Assembly: GCF_001641695.1 (NCBI RefSeq) | Contig: NZ_LSEF01000091.1 | Coordinates: 1 to 64,000, forward strand | DNA: 64,000 bases | Direction: 5' to 3' | Source of the DNA: Bradyrhizobium neotropicale | Lineage (GTDB): Bacteria > Pseudomonadota > Alphaproteobacteria > Rhizobiales > Xanthobacteraceae | The notes under the pieces: generated by a model | The model's input: only the letters and a program-made list of their open reading frames with translations | Database searches by the model: none | What the model was told of the DNA's origin: nothing | Made by a program: the position numbers and the translations under genes | Shown here: piece by piece, positions 8,112 through 15,881 of the stretch | Layout of the letters: each line of letters begins with the position of its first letter | Position numbering within the stretch: the first letter of the stretch is position 1

Positions 8112-9185
8112 ATGGGACCGAGATGTCTTGCCGCCGCAGCGTTGGCGGCTCTTGCCTTTCTCTTCGCGGCGCCCGCTATTGGACAGCAGGCCGCGTTGAC
8201 CGCCAAGCAATCGGATGCGCTCGCCGCCTATGATCGTGCGCTCGCAAGTTTCAAAGCAGTCCTCGCCGAGCGGCGCGGCCAGATCGAGGCGAAGCAGCCG
8301 CTGCCGAACCTGCCGGGACAGGCGCTCTATCTCGCGCGTGTCGCCGTAATCAGCAGCTACAAGAATCTCACGGACGCTGTCCCGTCCAGGATCGGCAAGC
8401 CCAACAAGTTCGAGATTCCGCCGGCCTATTTCGACGCCGAGATCGAGCCGCTGGTCGACGAATATGGGCGGCTGTTCGACATCATGGAGGCGCCGCCGGC
8501 CGACGCGCAGAGCTCGGCGACGCCGTTCAAGGATGTCGTCGATCTCGCCGTTGCGATCGCGCGGGCCAAGGGACTGTCGCCGGCGCAAGCTGACGCCGCC
8601 GGCCGCATCAGCCTGGGGCTGTTCTTTGCGGAGACCAACGGCAAGCAAAATGTCCGCAATGGGCGCTCGAACACCTACATGGGCAGCCTGCAGACGGGTC
8701 CGTCCGAAGACCGCAACGGCCGCAGGAAATGGGAGGCCATCAAGCCGGCGATCGCGGCGGCCGATCCCGACTTGAGCGCGCGCGATGACAAGCAAGAGGC
8801 GCGGGCCCGCGGCACCGATCACCGCTTCAATCACTGGACCAACGTGCGCGACGGGCTCATGAACGCGCATGCGGAGCTCTTCGCGGAGATCCCCGCGATC
8901 GTGAAGGTGCTGCCGGATCCGATCGACCAGATGAAGCTGTTCGAGCTGATCCAGATCGTCCCGACGCCGACGCGGTCGGCGCTGAGGTCGGGCAACCTGC
9001 TGGACTACAGGGTGTCCGATGCCACGGTCATGAGACATCTGCGCAACAACAGCATCTTCGCCTTCGGACAGGCCGACAGAGCGCGAACGTCGGCAAGCTT
9101 CCGCGATATCCTCGGCGCGATGTGGCTGTTCAACCGGAAGTTCGAGCGCGCGATGGCGAAATACGCGGAGATCAAGGCGCGGTAA
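8112..9185 (+). CDS. Exported protein of unknown function
   Basis: A 357-residue protein with a clear Sec signal peptide (MGPRCLAAAALAALAFLF then APAIGQQ). The mature part is largely helical and charged. No family is recognised. Features include an NGRSNTYMGSLQTGP stretch mid-protein and a His-containing TDHRFNHWTNV segment. The ATG at 8112 is preferred over the ORF start at 8061 because only it begins with the signal peptide. It stands alone between the monooxygenase and the epimerase. Confidence 0.7.
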   Translation: MGPRCLAAAALAALAFLFAAPAIGQQAALTAKQSDALAAYDRALASFKAVLAERRGQIEAKQPLPNLPGQALYLARVAVISSYKNLTDAVPSRIGKPNKFEIPPAYFDAEIEPLVDEYGRLFDIMEAPPADAQSSATPFKDVVDLAVAIARAKGLSPAQADAAGRISLGLFFAETNGKQNVRNGRSNTYMGSLQTGPSEDRNGRRKWEAIKPAIAAADPDLSARDDKQEARARGTDHRFNHWTNVRDGLMNAHAELFAEIPAIVKVLPDPIDQMKLFELIQIVPTPTRSALRSGNLLDYRVSDATVMRHLRNNSIFAFGQADRARTSASFRDILGAMWLFNRKFERAMAKYAEIKAR

Positions 9186-9306
9186 GGATCGACAGGCCAC
9201 AGCGAGCCGATTCGACATCTGCCACCGGAAATTGCATGATCGTGATCCGAACTCTCGAGGCGCGGTCTTGGGAGCATCAGATGCTGCCAGCCTAACGGGA
9301 AGTCTC

Positions 9307-10290
9307 ATGCGCTTGCTTATTCTCGGCGGCAGCCAGTTTCTCGGCCGCGCAATCGCCGCCCATGCCTGCGCCGCCGGCCATGACGTCACCTGCGCGTCGC
9401 GCGGGCTTGCGGGGCCGATCGCGGCGGGCGCCCGCTTCGTTCGGATCGATCGCGATGTGGCGGACGGTCTTGCGCCGCTGACCGGCGAAGACTTCGACGC
9501 CGTGGTCGATGTCTCGCGGCATCCGGGCCAAGTCCGCCGCGCGGTCGCGGCGTTGAAGCGGCCGGCGGTGCACTGGACTTTCGTCTCCACCGTCAGCGTC
9601 TATGCGGACAACCGCACGCCGGGGCAGCGCGCCGACACGGCGCCGCTGCGCGAGCCCGCCGCGCATGACGTCGAGCAAAGCACCGAGGCCACCTATGGTG
9701 CCGCCAAGGTCGCCTGCGAGAAGGCCGTCGGCGACGATGCCTTCATTTGCCGGGCGGGCCTCATCGCCGGGCCGGAGGATCCGACGGGACGGTTCGCCTA
9801 TTGGCCGGCACGGCTCGCCCGCGGCGGCGAGGTGCTCGCGCCGGGAACGCCGGACGATGCCGTTCAGTTCGTCGACGTGCGCGATCTCGCGCAATGGATC
9901 GTGCATGCGGCGGCGGTCCGCCAGACCGGCACCTATGACGGAATTGGACCGATCCTCACCCGCGGTGAACTGCTGGCCGCTTGCGCATCCGCGGTGGGGT
10001 CATCCAGCATCTTCACCTGGGTCGACCGCACATTCCTCGAAGCGCACGACGTCAAACGTTGGGCGGGCCCACGATCGCTGCCGCTGTGGCTTCCTCTGCC
10101 CGACTTCGCCGGCTTCATGACGCGCGACACCTCGCCGGCGCGCGATGCCGGCCTGACGTCGCGGCCGCTCGCGGTCACTGCGCGCGACACGCTTGACTGG
10201 CTTCGCACCAGCCATGGGCCGGTCGTCGGCCTCAGCGCTGATGAAGAGCAGGCCGTGCTCGCCGCATGGCACGCAGCCAGAGCGACTTAA
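9307..10290 (+). CDS. NAD(P)-dependent epimerase/reductase, SDR superfamily
   Basis: A 327-residue extended SDR-like protein. The N-terminal dinucleotide motif is LILGGSQFLGRAI. The strand VHWTFVSTVSVYAD and the YGAAKVACEK segment correspond to the active-site Ser and YxxxK region. FVDVRDLAQWIVHA is the typical epimerase late motif. It resembles reductases of the isoflavone-reductase/epimerase group. The ATG at 9307 gives the Rossmann motif directly at the N-terminus, with GGGAAG upstream. The stop codon is embedded in a terminator-like hairpin. Substrate not predictable. Confidence 0.82.
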   Translation: MRLLILGGSQFLGRAIAAHACAAGHDVTCASRGLAGPIAAGARFVRIDRDVADGLAPLTGEDFDAVVDVSRHPGQVRRAVAALKRPAVHWTFVSTVSVYADNRTPGQRADTAPLREPAAHDVEQSTEATYGAAKVACEKAVGDDAFICRAGLIAGPEDPTGRFAYWPARLARGGEVLAPGTPDDAVQFVDVRDLAQWIVHAAAVRQTGTYDGIGPILTRGELLAACASAVGSSSIFTWVDRTFLEAHDVKRWAGPRSLPLWLPLPDFAGFMTRDTSPARDAGLTSRPLAVTARDTLDWLRTSHGPVVGLSADEEQAVLAAWHAARAT

Positions 10291-10316
10291 AGCGCGATGA
10301 AAGTCATCGCGCTTTA
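10288..10316. terminator. Terminator-like hairpin after the epimerase gene
   Basis: A perfect 13-base stem (TAAAGCGCGATGA with its complement) and a 3-base loop. The left arm starts with the epimerase stop codon. No long T tract follows, so rho-independent termination may be weak. Confidence 0.55.
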
Positions 10317-10327
10317 GCTTGTTGTTT

Positions 10328-10376
10328 GAGCATGATCTTTCCGGAAAAGCACTGCACACTTTTCCGGATCATGCTC
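10328..10376. repeat. Palindromic intergenic element
   Basis: Arms GAGCATGATCTTTCCGGAAAA (10328-10348) and TTTTCCGGATCATGCTC (10360-10376) form a long imperfect hairpin of a type I recall as abundant in Bradyrhizobium genomes. The peroxidase gene's TAG stop (10376-10378) overlaps its outer edge, so the two convergent genes end on this element. Confidence 0.7.
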
Positions 10377-11719
10377 TAATTCTGCGCCTTGTAGCCGTCC
10401 GTCAACGTCTTCAGGAAGGCGATGATGTCTTCCTCGTCCTGCTCCGTCATCGCCGGCTTGTCGCCGAGATGGCGATCGAAGGGCGGATCGCTGACATCGA
10501 CATTGGCGTGATACTTCGCCGGCAGGTCGTCGTATTTCTGCACGGTGCCGTCGGCGGAGCTCGGGAAGACCTTTTTCGGATTGGTATCGCGAAAGTTATA
10601 GAAATCGAGCACGTCCTTCAGGCTGCGGAAGACGCCGTTGTGGAAGAAGGCGTGGCGGGTTGCGGTATTGCGCAGCGTCGGCGTCAGGAACATGCCGCAA
10701 TATTGCGTCTGCTCGGCGACGTCGGTGCGCTGCGGGCCGCAGACGCCGAGGTCGAAATGGCCGGGATCGCGATTGCCCTCGAGCGCGGCGTTGCGCGGCG
10801 CGCCAAGCGCCTCGTATTGGTGATCAGTGAAGAGCGGCGGCAGCCCGTCGCGGGTCGGCGCCGAAGTGTGGCAGCCGGCGCAATTGGCCTTGTCCGGATT
10901 GTTGAAGAGTTGCAGGCCGCGCAGCTCGCTCTCGCTGAGCCGCGCCTTGCCCTCGAGCCAGTGGTCATACTTGCTGCTGTAGGGATGAAAGCTCACTTCT
11001 TCGACCTGATAGCGGGCGACGGCGAACATCGCTTCCGCCACCAGCAGCCGCTGATTGTCGAGGACGCGGGCCCCGAACAGCTCGACGAAGCGCTGGACGT
11101 AGGGCGCGCGGCGCAGCTTGCCTGCGACCACTTCGACGCTGCCGCCATCCATCTCGTTGGGATCGAGCAGCGGAAACAGCGCCTGCTCCTGCAACGTGTC
11201 GGCGCGGCCGTCCCAGAACAGCCCGCCTTGCGGCACGATATTCGCCGCCGCTCCTGTGCCGCCTGCGGTTTTCGTCGCGCGTGCGCTCTGCGCGCCGAGC
11301 GCGGCCATCTGCGCGAGGTCGATGATGTTGTCGTCATCGCCCTTGTCGGGGCCGATGCTGAAATTCGGGTGACGCTCGAGATAGGTCAGCGACGGCACCG
11401 CGCGGGCGCCCTGGCGCCCCAAGGTGGCGCCACCGAGCATGACCGGCCCGTCATTGGGCGGTCCGTAAGCGTGATCCGGGCTGTGGCACGATGCGCATGA
11501 CAACGCGCCGGACGACGAGAGCGATGCGTCGTAGAAGATGTCCTTGCCGAGCTGCGCCATCGCCGAGAGCGGAGCCGTGGGCGGATGCCTGAGATGAACC
11601 GGATTCGGGTTCGCGCCCGCCAGGCTCGCCTCTGCAAGTCCTTGCGTCTCGACGGCAAAGACGGCGCCGGCCAGAGCGAGCAGGCCGGCGCCGAGAAGCC
11701 ACAAAGTGCGGCTGTTCAT
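10376..11719 (-). CDS. Di-haem cytochrome c peroxidase (CcpA/MauG family)
   Basis: A 447-residue periplasmic protein with an N-terminal signal/anchor helix (MNSRTLWLLGAGLLALAGAVFA) and two CxxCH haem sites: CASCHSPDHAYG near residue 75 and CAGCHTSAPTRDG in the C-terminal half. The downstream FHNGVFRSLKDVLDFYNFRD stretch is typical of bacterial di-haem peroxidases. It would reduce peroxide or perform MauG-like oxidation. The start at 11719 gives the signal sequence and lies 13 bases after the phosphoesterase stop, so the two genes form an operon. Confidence 0.9.
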   Translation of the reverse strand: MNSRTLWLLGAGLLALAGAVFAVETQGLAEASLAGANPNPVHLRHPPTAPLSAMAQLGKDIFYDASLSSSGALSCASCHSPDHAYGPPNDGPVMLGGATLGRQGARAVPSLTYLERHPNFSIGPDKGDDDNIIDLAQMAALGAQSARATKTAGGTGAAANIVPQGGLFWDGRADTLQEQALFPLLDPNEMDGGSVEVVAGKLRRAPYVQRFVELFGARVLDNQRLLVAEAMFAVARYQVEEVSFHPYSSKYDHWLEGKARLSESELRGLQLFNNPDKANCAGCHTSAPTRDGLPPLFTDHQYEALGAPRNAALEGNRDPGHFDLGVCGPQRTDVAEQTQYCGMFLTPTLRNTATRHAFFHNGVFRSLKDVLDFYNFRDTNPKKVFPSSADGTVQKYDDLPAKYHANVDVSDPPFDRHLGDKPAMTEQDEEDIIAFLKTLTDGYKAQN

Positions 11720-11732
11720 ATGACCAATGGTC

Positions 11733-13451
11733 CTAGTGGTGGTGATGCTCGTCCGGCGGGCTGACGATCGGCGTGCCGGAGGCCGGATCGAGGAACAGCA
11801 TATCCGCGCGGAGGTCGCGGCCATGGTCCTGATCGAAGTCGAACAGGTCCATGATCGAGCCGGCGCTGGCGTCGAACGAGCCGCCGCCGAGACGCTCGCC
11901 GCGCAGCCAGTTGTCCTCGATGAACCGCACCACGGAAGCCTGCGAAATGTAGGTGCTGCTCACGTGGTTGTTCTTGGCGAAGGGCGAGACCACGATGAAG
12001 GGAATGCGCGTGCCCGGACCGCAGCGGCCGTTCACGGGCTTGCCGTTCAGCCCCTTCGGCTGAGGCTGCTTGTCGGCGCCGAGACCGCAGAGCCCCGGAC
12101 CGTTGACCTGATCGGCGGTCGGATCGTAGGAGGCGCTCTTCGGCGCAACGTACTGGTGATCGTACCAGCCGTCGGAGTCGTCATAGGTGATGATGACGGC
12201 GGTCTCGCGCCACTCCGGCTGCTTCTGCAGGAAGTTGATCAACTCGACCGTTCCCACCTGCTCGTCGAGCGGATCGGAGTAGCCGGCGTGGCCATCCTGG
12301 AAGGCCGGCAGCTTGATGTAGGAGACGGCCGGGAGATTGCCGGCCTTCACCGCTGCGTAGAAATCCTCGAGATCGTAGTTGTGGTTGGCCGGATCGACCG
12401 TCTTGCGGTCCATCGCATAGGTATGGCCGATCGCCTGCACCGAGCTCGGCCGCGCATGGGTCGGGTTGGCGGTCGACTTGTAGTACTGGAACCAGGCGTG
12501 GTGCGGAATGTAGTCCGCGGTGGTGCCATTCACGGTGCTCGAGAAGGTGCTGCGGCCGCAGCCTGTGGTGCCGTTGTCATTCTTGAGCGTCAGGTCGAAA
12601 CCGCCCATGAAGCCGCCCCAGCTGATGTGCTCGGCATTGAGCAGGTCGCCGATGTTCTTGCCGTCCATCAGGATCGTGCTGGTCGTGCTCGAGCAGGTAT
12701 CGATGCCCGGATCGGTGTCGCCGATCAGGGTCAGGCCGCCCTGGCCATCGGGAACGGTCTGCGTGGACGTGCCGACGATGTTCTTCGCACCGTTGGTCTG
12801 GCCGGCGATCACCTCGAGCATGCCGGGCGTCGACGGACCAAAGGTGTCGGTCCAGGCATTGTCGCTCATGGCAAAATGCTGAGCGTAATGCCAGAAGGCG
12901 GTGACGGTGTTGCCGTCGAAATAGCCCATCACCTGACCGTTGGTACCGAAGGCGCCGGCGCCGCCGGCGGTGCCGCGGCCGGTGAACTTCGGGAACAGGT
13001 CTTCCTTGCCGTTGTCGACGGCCTCCTGCTCGGGCGTGTAGGCGTGGTTCTGCGAGCGCGTGTTGGCCTGAGTGCGGTCGAGGCGGAACGGGTCGGTCGC
13101 ACCGTTGCCGTTGGCCTCGTTGAGGTTCGGGTTATTCACCAACAGGTTGGCGTTGGCGAGGTTGTTCACCTTCGGCGTATGCGGCTTCGGCACGAAGGGG
13201 ATCGAGCCCGACGGATTGGCCGCATTCGGATAGGTCGCGAAATAGTGGTCGAACGAGCGGTTCTCGTTGAAGACGATCACGAGATGCTTGATCGGTGTTT
13301 CCGTATGAATGTTGTGCGGATGGCGGTGGCGATCCTGATCGTGTCCGCGATCTTGATCGCGACCGAAATCGTCCGCGAGGACCGGAATGCTGCACGCAAG
13401 TGTCGTCGCGGCTGCGAAAACCGCAGCCGTTGAAAGAAGTTTGGATTTCAT
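11733..13451 (-). CDS. Secreted phosphoesterase (PF04185, phospholipase C/acid phosphatase type)
   Basis: A 572-residue exported hydrolase with a signal peptide (to about residue 27, PVLADD), then a His/Asp-rich linker. The phosphoesterase domain shows HLVIVFNENRSFDHYF near residue 60, the metal-binding AFQDGHAGYSDPLDEQ and ITYDDSDGWYDHQY, plus PFIVVSPFAKNNHVS. This is the family of AcpA acid phosphatase and non-haemolytic phospholipase C. It ends with DEHHHH, probably metal-chelating. First gene of an operon with the cytochrome c peroxidase, and preceded by a Pho box, which supports a phosphate-scavenging role. Exact substrate not determined. Confidence 0.9.
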   Translation of the reverse strand: MKSKLLSTAAVFAAATTLACSIPVLADDFGRDQDRGHDQDRHRHPHNIHTETPIKHLVIVFNENRSFDHYFATYPNAANPSGSIPFVPKPHTPKVNNLANANLLVNNPNLNEANGNGATDPFRLDRTQANTRSQNHAYTPEQEAVDNGKEDLFPKFTGRGTAGGAGAFGTNGQVMGYFDGNTVTAFWHYAQHFAMSDNAWTDTFGPSTPGMLEVIAGQTNGAKNIVGTSTQTVPDGQGGLTLIGDTDPGIDTCSSTTSTILMDGKNIGDLLNAEHISWGGFMGGFDLTLKNDNGTTGCGRSTFSSTVNGTTADYIPHHAWFQYYKSTANPTHARPSSVQAIGHTYAMDRKTVDPANHNYDLEDFYAAVKAGNLPAVSYIKLPAFQDGHAGYSDPLDEQVGTVELINFLQKQPEWRETAVIITYDDSDGWYDHQYVAPKSASYDPTADQVNGPGLCGLGADKQPQPKGLNGKPVNGRCGPGTRIPFIVVSPFAKNNHVSSTYISQASVVRFIEDNWLRGERLGGGSFDASAGSIMDLFDFDQDHGRDLRADMLFLDPASGTPIVSPPDEHHHH

Positions 13452-13505
13452 CGCTGTTTTGCCCCGAAGGAATGAAGCCGACGTCGGGAACGCTAACGAC
13501 GAGCA

Positions 13506-13523
13506 ATGACAGAGCTGTGTCAG
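13506..13523 (-). promoter_or_regulatory. Candidate Pho box upstream of the phosphoesterase
   Basis: Read on the minus strand the sequence is CTGACAC-AGCT-CTGTCAT: two 7-base direct half-sites with 4-base spacing, the architecture of PhoB boxes (consensus CTGTCAT-N4-CTGTCAT). It ends about 55 bases before the phosphoesterase ATG, a position suited to replacing a -35 element. The downstream -10 is poorly conserved, as is usual for PhoB-activated promoters. Confidence 0.6.
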
Positions 13524-13634
13524 TTTGACGCGTGAGACACTTTGCGCACTAGCGCAGACAAATTTTTTTACGGGCGCGTCATGAGACGGCGCGCCACATG
13601 ATCAAGAGATGACAGGATCAAGACAACGGCAGCG

Positions 13635-14426
13635 CTACTCGGTGCGGATCGGCGAGTCCTTCAAGCCATTATTATCATAGGCCTTGCGCAGCGTGCCATT
13701 CGTCGTCGCCTCCGTCATGAACTTGGTGACGAACGCCAGCGCCTGCGGATGGTCGAGGGGCACGGCGACGGCCGTCACGGTCTTCTTGAAGGTCTCGTCC
13801 AGCACGCGCGTGCCGGGAATCTTCTGCGCCATCTTGTTGAGCTGGTCGCGTGACAGCGCGAAGGCGTCGACCCCGCCGCTCTTCAGAAGCTCGAAGATCT
13901 CATCATAGGTCTGATAGCCAGTGACCTTCGCATTCTTCAGATGCGCGATCGCGCCGCGCATCGTGGTCGTGTTGTTGACGGCCGCAACCTTGGTGCCGGG
14001 CTGGTCGAGCGCGGCGAAGCTGGTGATATCGGAGCCGGGCCTGACGATGTAGGTGGCATCCGCGACCTCGTAGATCGGACCGAACATCATCTTACTCTCG
14101 CGCTCGGGATCCTTGGGCAGAAAGGTAACGTCCCAGGTGCCTCTCGCAGCGGCGTCGGTGATCTGTCCGGAATTCTGGTGCACGACAAATTCGACGGGCA
14201 CGTCGAGCTGAGCGGCCATCTCCTTACCCAGATCGACGGGCACGCCGGCATAGCCGGACTCGGTCTTGGTCGACCAGAACGCGCCGCCCGCCGGGCTGAT
14301 CGCGATCGCGACCCGCAGCTTGCCGGTCGGTGCAATCTCGTCCTTCAGGCCGTCGGCTAGCGCGGGCATGGCGATCGCGGCCGCGAGAGCAAGGCCGGCG
14401 CAGGCCGACCAGAGTGGCGTTGGCAT
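13635..14426 (-). CDS. ABC transporter substrate-binding protein, family 3
   Basis: A 263-residue periplasmic solute-binding protein. It has a signal peptide (LWSACAGLALAAAIAMPALAD), then the SBP_bac_3 pattern: KLRVAIAISPAGGAFW, GVPVDLGKEMAAQLD, and WDVTFLPKDPERESKMMFGPIY in place of the usual FT.ER segment. It resembles polar amino acid or related carboxylate binders. The ATG at 14426 has AGGAG 8 bases upstream. No permease or ATPase gene adjoins, so it is an orphan in this window. Confidence 0.87.
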   Translation of the reverse strand: MPTPLWSACAGLALAAAIAMPALADGLKDEIAPTGKLRVAIAISPAGGAFWSTKTESGYAGVPVDLGKEMAAQLDVPVEFVVHQNSGQITDAAARGTWDVTFLPKDPERESKMMFGPIYEVADATYIVRPGSDITSFAALDQPGTKVAAVNNTTTMRGAIAHLKNAKVTGYQTYDEIFELLKSGGVDAFALSRDQLNKMAQKIPGTRVLDETFKKTVTAVAVPLDHPQALAFVTKFMTEATTNGTLRKAYDNNGLKDSPIRTE

Positions 14427-14545
14427 GTCATTGTTCTCCTCGGCACTTCTTCTTTTCTGCCCGCGTCCATCATCGCACGGCCTCAGACACAATTCTGGTC
14501 GATCATGCCGCCCGGTGAAAAGCCGTTTGTCTTTATTTTGGCGCA

Positions 14546-14559
14546 TGACAAATCTGTCA
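14546..14559. promoter_or_regulatory. Palindrome TGACA-N4-TGTCA upstream of the RND operon
   Basis: A perfect 5-base dyad with AATC spacer in the 249-base gap between the divergent substrate-binding and efflux genes. Its place near a weak TTGTCT -35-like sequence (14527-14532) would suit an operator. No regulator gene is adjacent. Confidence 0.3.
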
Positions 14560-14675
14560 GAAGCCACGCGGCCCGCTGCAGTGCAAGGCCGCGGACTGCC
14601 ATGGCTATGGTGTTCCACGGCTGGTCATTTGTTGATAGCCTGCCGCACCGACAGACAGCCATCGGGGGCCACCGA

Positions 14676-15869
14676 ATGACGCGCGCCAATTCCGCCAGTC
14701 CCGTTCGACACAACGGACGATGGGGACATATCGGACCGGCGCTGGCCGCCGCAGTGGCCGTGGTCGCGCTCGCCGGCTGCGAGGACAAGAACACGTTCGT
14801 GGCGCCGCCGCCGCCCAAGGTGGACGTCGCAACGCCCGTGCAGCGTTCGGTAACGCGCTATGTCGAGGCGACCGGCAACACCGCGCCGATCAAGAGCGTC
14901 GATCTCGTGGCGCGCGTGCAGGGCTTTCTGCAATCGATCGACTACCAGGACGGCACCTTCGTCAAGCAGGGCACCCAGCTCTTCACGATCGAGCCGGAGA
15001 CTTACAAGCTGAAGCTCGAGCAGGCGCAGGCGGCCGAAATCGGCGCGCAGGCCACGCTCAAGCAAGCCGAAGCCGATTTCAAGCGGCAGGCCGAGCTCGT
15101 GCAGCGCCAGGCAGTCTCGCAGTCCACCCTCGACACCTCGACATCCACCCGCGACAACGCCCAGGCCAACCTCCAGCAGGCCCAGGCCAATACGAGGCTT
15201 GCCGAAATCAATTACGGCTATACCAAGGTCAGTGCCCCGTTCGACGGCATCGTCAGCGCGCACCTGGTCTCGATCGGCGAGCTCGTCGGCGTCTCCTCCC
15301 CGACCCAGCTCGCGACCATCGTCGCGATGGACCCGATCTATGTGAACTTCACGGTCAACGAGCAGGACGTCCTGCGCATCCGTGCCGAAGCGCGCCGCCG
15401 CGGGCTGACCATCGCCGACCTCAAGCAGTTGCCGGTCGAGATCGGCCTCCAGACCGAGACCGGCTATCCGCATGAGGGCCGGCTCGACTATGTCTCGCCC
15501 ACCCTCAATTCATCGACGGGCACGCTTGCAGTGCGCGGCCTGGTGCCGAACGACAAGCGGGTGTTGCTGCCCGGCTATTTCGTCCGCGTCCGGGTTCCCT
15601 CCGACCAGGACACGAATGCCCTGCTCGTTCCCGACACCGCGCTCGGCAGCGACCAGGGCGGCCGCTACCTCCTCGTGGTCAACAACGACAACATCGTCGA
15701 ACAGCGCAAGGTGCAGATCGGTCAGCAGGACAACGGACTGCGCGTGATCGAAAGCGGCCTGAAACCGGACGACCGCGTGGTGATCGCAGGGCTGCTGCGG
15801 GTGATTCCGGGGCAGAAGATCGATCCTCAAGTGACGAAGATCGAGCAGCCGCAGGCGTCTGCCAAGTAG
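14676..15869 (+). CDS. RND efflux periplasmic adaptor (membrane fusion) lipoprotein
   Basis: A 397-residue AcrA/MexA-type adaptor. The N-terminus has a lipoprotein signal (LAAAVAVVALAGC, with the lipidated Cys near 30). A split biotinyl-lipoyl domain (VDLVARVQGFLQSIDYQDGTFVKQGTQLF) flanks an alpha-helical hairpin rich in Ala, Gln and Glu, followed by a beta-barrel and membrane-proximal domain. The ATG at 14676 is chosen because it places the lipobox at the right distance. It lies 12 bases upstream of the RND pump gene. No outer-membrane TolC-like gene is present here. Confidence 0.92.
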   Translation: MTRANSASPVRHNGRWGHIGPALAAAVAVVALAGCEDKNTFVAPPPPKVDVATPVQRSVTRYVEATGNTAPIKSVDLVARVQGFLQSIDYQDGTFVKQGTQLFTIEPETYKLKLEQAQAAEIGAQATLKQAEADFKRQAELVQRQAVSQSTLDTSTSTRDNAQANLQQAQANTRLAEINYGYTKVSAPFDGIVSAHLVSIGELVGVSSPTQLATIVAMDPIYVNFTVNEQDVLRIRAEARRRGLTIADLKQLPVEIGLQTETGYPHEGRLDYVSPTLNSSTGTLAVRGLVPNDKRVLLPGYFVRVRVPSDQDTNALLVPDTALGSDQGGRYLLVVNNDNIVEQRKVQIGQQDNGLRVIESGLKPDDRVVIAGLLRVIPGQKIDPQVTKIEQPQASAK

Positions 15870-15881
15870 GAGCCGCCGGCC

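Noticed and set aside
6480..9590. 1036-residue minus-strand ORF spanning several plus-strand genes
   Set aside because: It runs antisense across the monooxygenase, the exported protein and the epimerase start. Composition is typical shadow sequence; no start signal or domain.
13542..13569. Hairpin TGCGC-ACTA-GCGCA followed by a T run, as a terminator
   Set aside because: The T run lies 7 bases beyond the stem and no plus-strand gene ends nearby; the adjacent genes are on the minus strand, where it lies upstream of the phosphoesterase.
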